From assembly GCA_947564305.1 (NCBI GenBank), contig CANOBT010000238.1:1-7175 (forward strand): DNA of 7,175 nt, read 5' to 3'. Numbering within the stretch: position 1 is the stretch's first letter; each line of letters starts with the position of its first letter. The stretch comes from an uncultured Lachnospiraceae bacterium. Lineage in GTDB: Bacteria; Bacillota_A; Clostridia; Lachnospirales; Lachnospiraceae. Both the position numbers and the translations under genes were made by a program. The notes under the pieces were generated by a model that worked only from the letters and a program-made list of their open reading frames with translations, was not told the DNA's origin and made no database searches. Below, piece after piece: positions 6,066 to 7,175 of this stretch.

Positions 6066-6077
6066 AATCTTAGATAT

Positions 6078-6986
6078 TTACTTTATTCTATCGCTCTGAC
6101 AATGCACATTAAGCGCCTTAATTGCACGCAATTCTATATATCCCCGTTCCCCCCGCGGTTCCAGCTGGATACGTGGGCTATCGTCATCCCATTCGTAACC
6201 AATCACTGCCGGATCATATTGGTTCATAGAATACTGTACGGAAAGGATTGCCTGGGAATAATCTTCCTCCCTGAACGGCTCACCCTGAAAAACCAGATAC
6301 TCCGAAGCAGGCAGGGAAATGATATCAAATCCTTCCGGGATCCCACCTGCATAGTCTGACTCCACTTCTACCCCCTGTACATAAGTAGACGTACCCGGCG
6401 TCTTAAATCTTTCAGGCAGCCAAAGGCAGACGGGCTCCCCGCAGAGAGAATCCATACTCGTGAGAATTCCCCATATGTCACAGTTTACCTCGCTGCAGTA
6501 ATCAAAATAATCCTCTGCGCAAATACCCCGCTTGATGATTGCCTTGCGCTCTGGCTTTCGGATTACCTGTACAAAAACACTCTGCAAATTTTCCATATCA
6601 ACAACATCCTTCCTTAATTCTTTGAATTTCACGCCATAAGGGATAAAAAGCGCAATAGGAACCGGGTCCTTTACATAGTCTCCTGGATTACAGCCAAATT
6701 CTTTGTAAAAGGCTCGTGTATATCCGTCCACACTGCCAAAGCCGCACTCATAAGCTACATCTGAAACAAGACACTGCTCCTGCTTCAGCCGCATAGCGGA
6801 ACGTGTAAGACGCAGCTTCCGAATATATTCCGCCGGAGTTGCCCCCAGATAATTCTTAAACAGCCGGTAGGAATGCCATGGGGAATAGAGCGAAACTTCC
6901 GAAAGTTGAGTTAATGTAAGTTCTTCTTCCAAATGTCCCTCAATATATTCCTGCATCCTCTGAACAGCCTCCATTTGTTCGTTCAT
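6078..6986 (-). CDS. AraC-family transcriptional regulator with GyrI-like effector domain
   Basis: A 302-residue protein; the ATG at 6986 follows AGGAGG (6997-6992). The AraC DNA-binding domain is N-terminal (about 8-107). Its two HTH units are LTLTQLSEVSLYSPWHSYRL (23-42) and VSDVAYECGFGSVDGYTRAF (74-93), with GCNPGDYV (98-105) closing the domain. From about 131 to 290 follows a GyrI-like (SOUL/Rob-type) small-molecule-binding domain, with VQVIRKPERKAI near its start and YIELRAIK at its end. The layout is that of Rob/SoxS-related multidrug-type activators, in which the C-terminal domain senses hydrophobic or cationic compounds. The target is not evident. It could be an efflux system outside the window or the ABC exporter at 2742-4213, which is inference. 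It converges on the WYL gene with 12 nt between the stops and no visible terminator. Confidence 0.93.
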   Translation of the reverse strand: MNEQMEAVQRMQEYIEGHLEEELTLTQLSEVSLYSPWHSYRLFKNYLGATPAEYIRKLRLTRSAMRLKQEQCLVSDVAYECGFGSVDGYTRAFYKEFGCNPGDYVKDPVPIALFIPYGVKFKELRKDVVDMENLQSVFVQVIRKPERKAIIKRGICAEDYFDYCSEVNCDIWGILTSMDSLCGEPVCLWLPERFKTPGTSTYVQGVEVESDYAGGIPEGFDIISLPASEYLVFQGEPFREEDYSQAILSVQYSMNQYDPAVIGYEWDDDSPRIQLEPRGERGYIELRAIKALNVHCQSDRIK

Positions 6987-7025
6987 ACCGCCCTCCTGAT
7001 ATACTGCTAATGCTCCACCCTGTCA

Positions 7026-7037
7026 GAATCCAGATTC
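7026..7037. repeat. Short palindrome GAATC-CA-GATTC upstream of the AraC gene
   Basis: Two 5-bp inverted half-sites separated by 2 nt. The same GAATC/GATTC half-sites recur at 7056-7060 and 7108-7112, making four copies in alternating orientation. It may be a binding site or part of a folded leader. Confidence 0.4.
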
Positions 7038-7055
7038 AAAAACCATACAGTTAAT

Positions 7056-7112
7056 GAATCTAGTACAACCTCGCAGAATTCACTGTTAATTATGCAATGC
7101 TGTACTAGATTC
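7056..7112. repeat. 12-bp perfect inverted repeat with nested inner stem
   Basis: GAATCTAGTACA (7056-7067) and its exact reverse complement (7101-7112) enclose 33 nt. Inside, 7073-7080 pairs with 7088-7095 in 7 of 8 positions around a 7-nt loop. On the minus strand this would fold into a long hairpin in the leader of the AraC gene. No U-tract follows, so it is not a standard terminator. Arm 7055-7061 can instead pair with 7032-7038 (7 of 7), an alternative fold. Confidence 0.65.
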
Positions 7113-7175
7113 CGGCCAGGTAAAACACTCGATTTATTGCAAAGACCTCCGTAAATATTCAGCCGTAATCGTTTT

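Larger units (their letters stand above)
7007..7174 (-). other. Region upstream of the AraC gene with open frame running off the right edge
   Basis: On the minus strand a frame is open from the window edge to a TAG at 7009-7007, 20 nt before the AraC ATG, giving 55 residues ending FLNLDSDRVEH. No start codon is visible. It runs through the inverted repeat, so it may be chance in structured DNA, or part of a repeat element or an unrecognised gene. A second frame, open from 7175 to a TAA at 7136-7134 (ending TAEYLRRSLQ), could equally be the C-terminus of a gene beyond the edge. I cannot choose between them. Confidence 0.25.

Noticed and set aside
1..7175. CRISPR arrays, tRNAs, intact insertion sequences
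   Set aside because: I saw no regularly spaced direct repeats, no cloverleaf sequences and no transposase frames on either strand.

Overview
The window looks like chromosome from a low-to-moderate GC Firmicute, most likely a Lachnospiraceae-type gut clostridium. The grounds are strong AAAGGAG/GGAGG ribosome binding sites, sigma-A-like promoters, AT-rich intergenic DNA and the kinds of proteins present. This placement is inferred from style and gene content, not from a marker gene. No rRNA, tRNA, CRISPR array or intact transposase is visible.

Left part (1-1750): accessory in character. A small coiled-coil protein gene of a type I associate with prophages and mobile elements runs off the left edge on the minus strand. 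Divergent from it, after an AT-rich promoter region, is a two-gene plus-strand operon: a Cro/C1-type HTH regulator with an unusual C-terminal extension, and a Uma2-family (DUF820, PD-(D/E)XK fold) putative endonuclease. A hairpin separates this operon from a minus-strand remnant that resembles the C-terminus of a TPR protein.

Middle part (1751-4257): a minus-strand export cassette. An ABC ATPase and an ABC-2 permease overlap by 4 nt. They are followed after 104 nt by a tocopherol cyclase-like (VTE1-like) protein, and then by a clear rho-independent terminator. An extended -10 promoter precedes the ATPase.

Right part (4381-7175): regulators. A DJ-1/PfpI-family protein (minus) is divergent from a WYL/YafY-type HTH regulator (plus). 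The shared 116-nt promoter region holds a near-perfect palindrome overlapping the regulator's TTGACA -35 box, a likely operator. The WYL gene converges on an AraC-family regulator with a GyrI-like effector domain, with only 12 nt between their stop codons. Upstream of the AraC gene is a structured region with a perfect 12-bp inverted repeat, a nested inner stem and four alternating GAATC/GATTC motifs. It could be an attenuator, a set of operators or a small repeat element.

The points most worth following up are the HTH-Uma2 pair, the ABC exporter with a tocopherol cyclase-like partner, the WYL/DJ-1 palindrome and the structured AraC leader. None is proven to be a new system from sequence alone.
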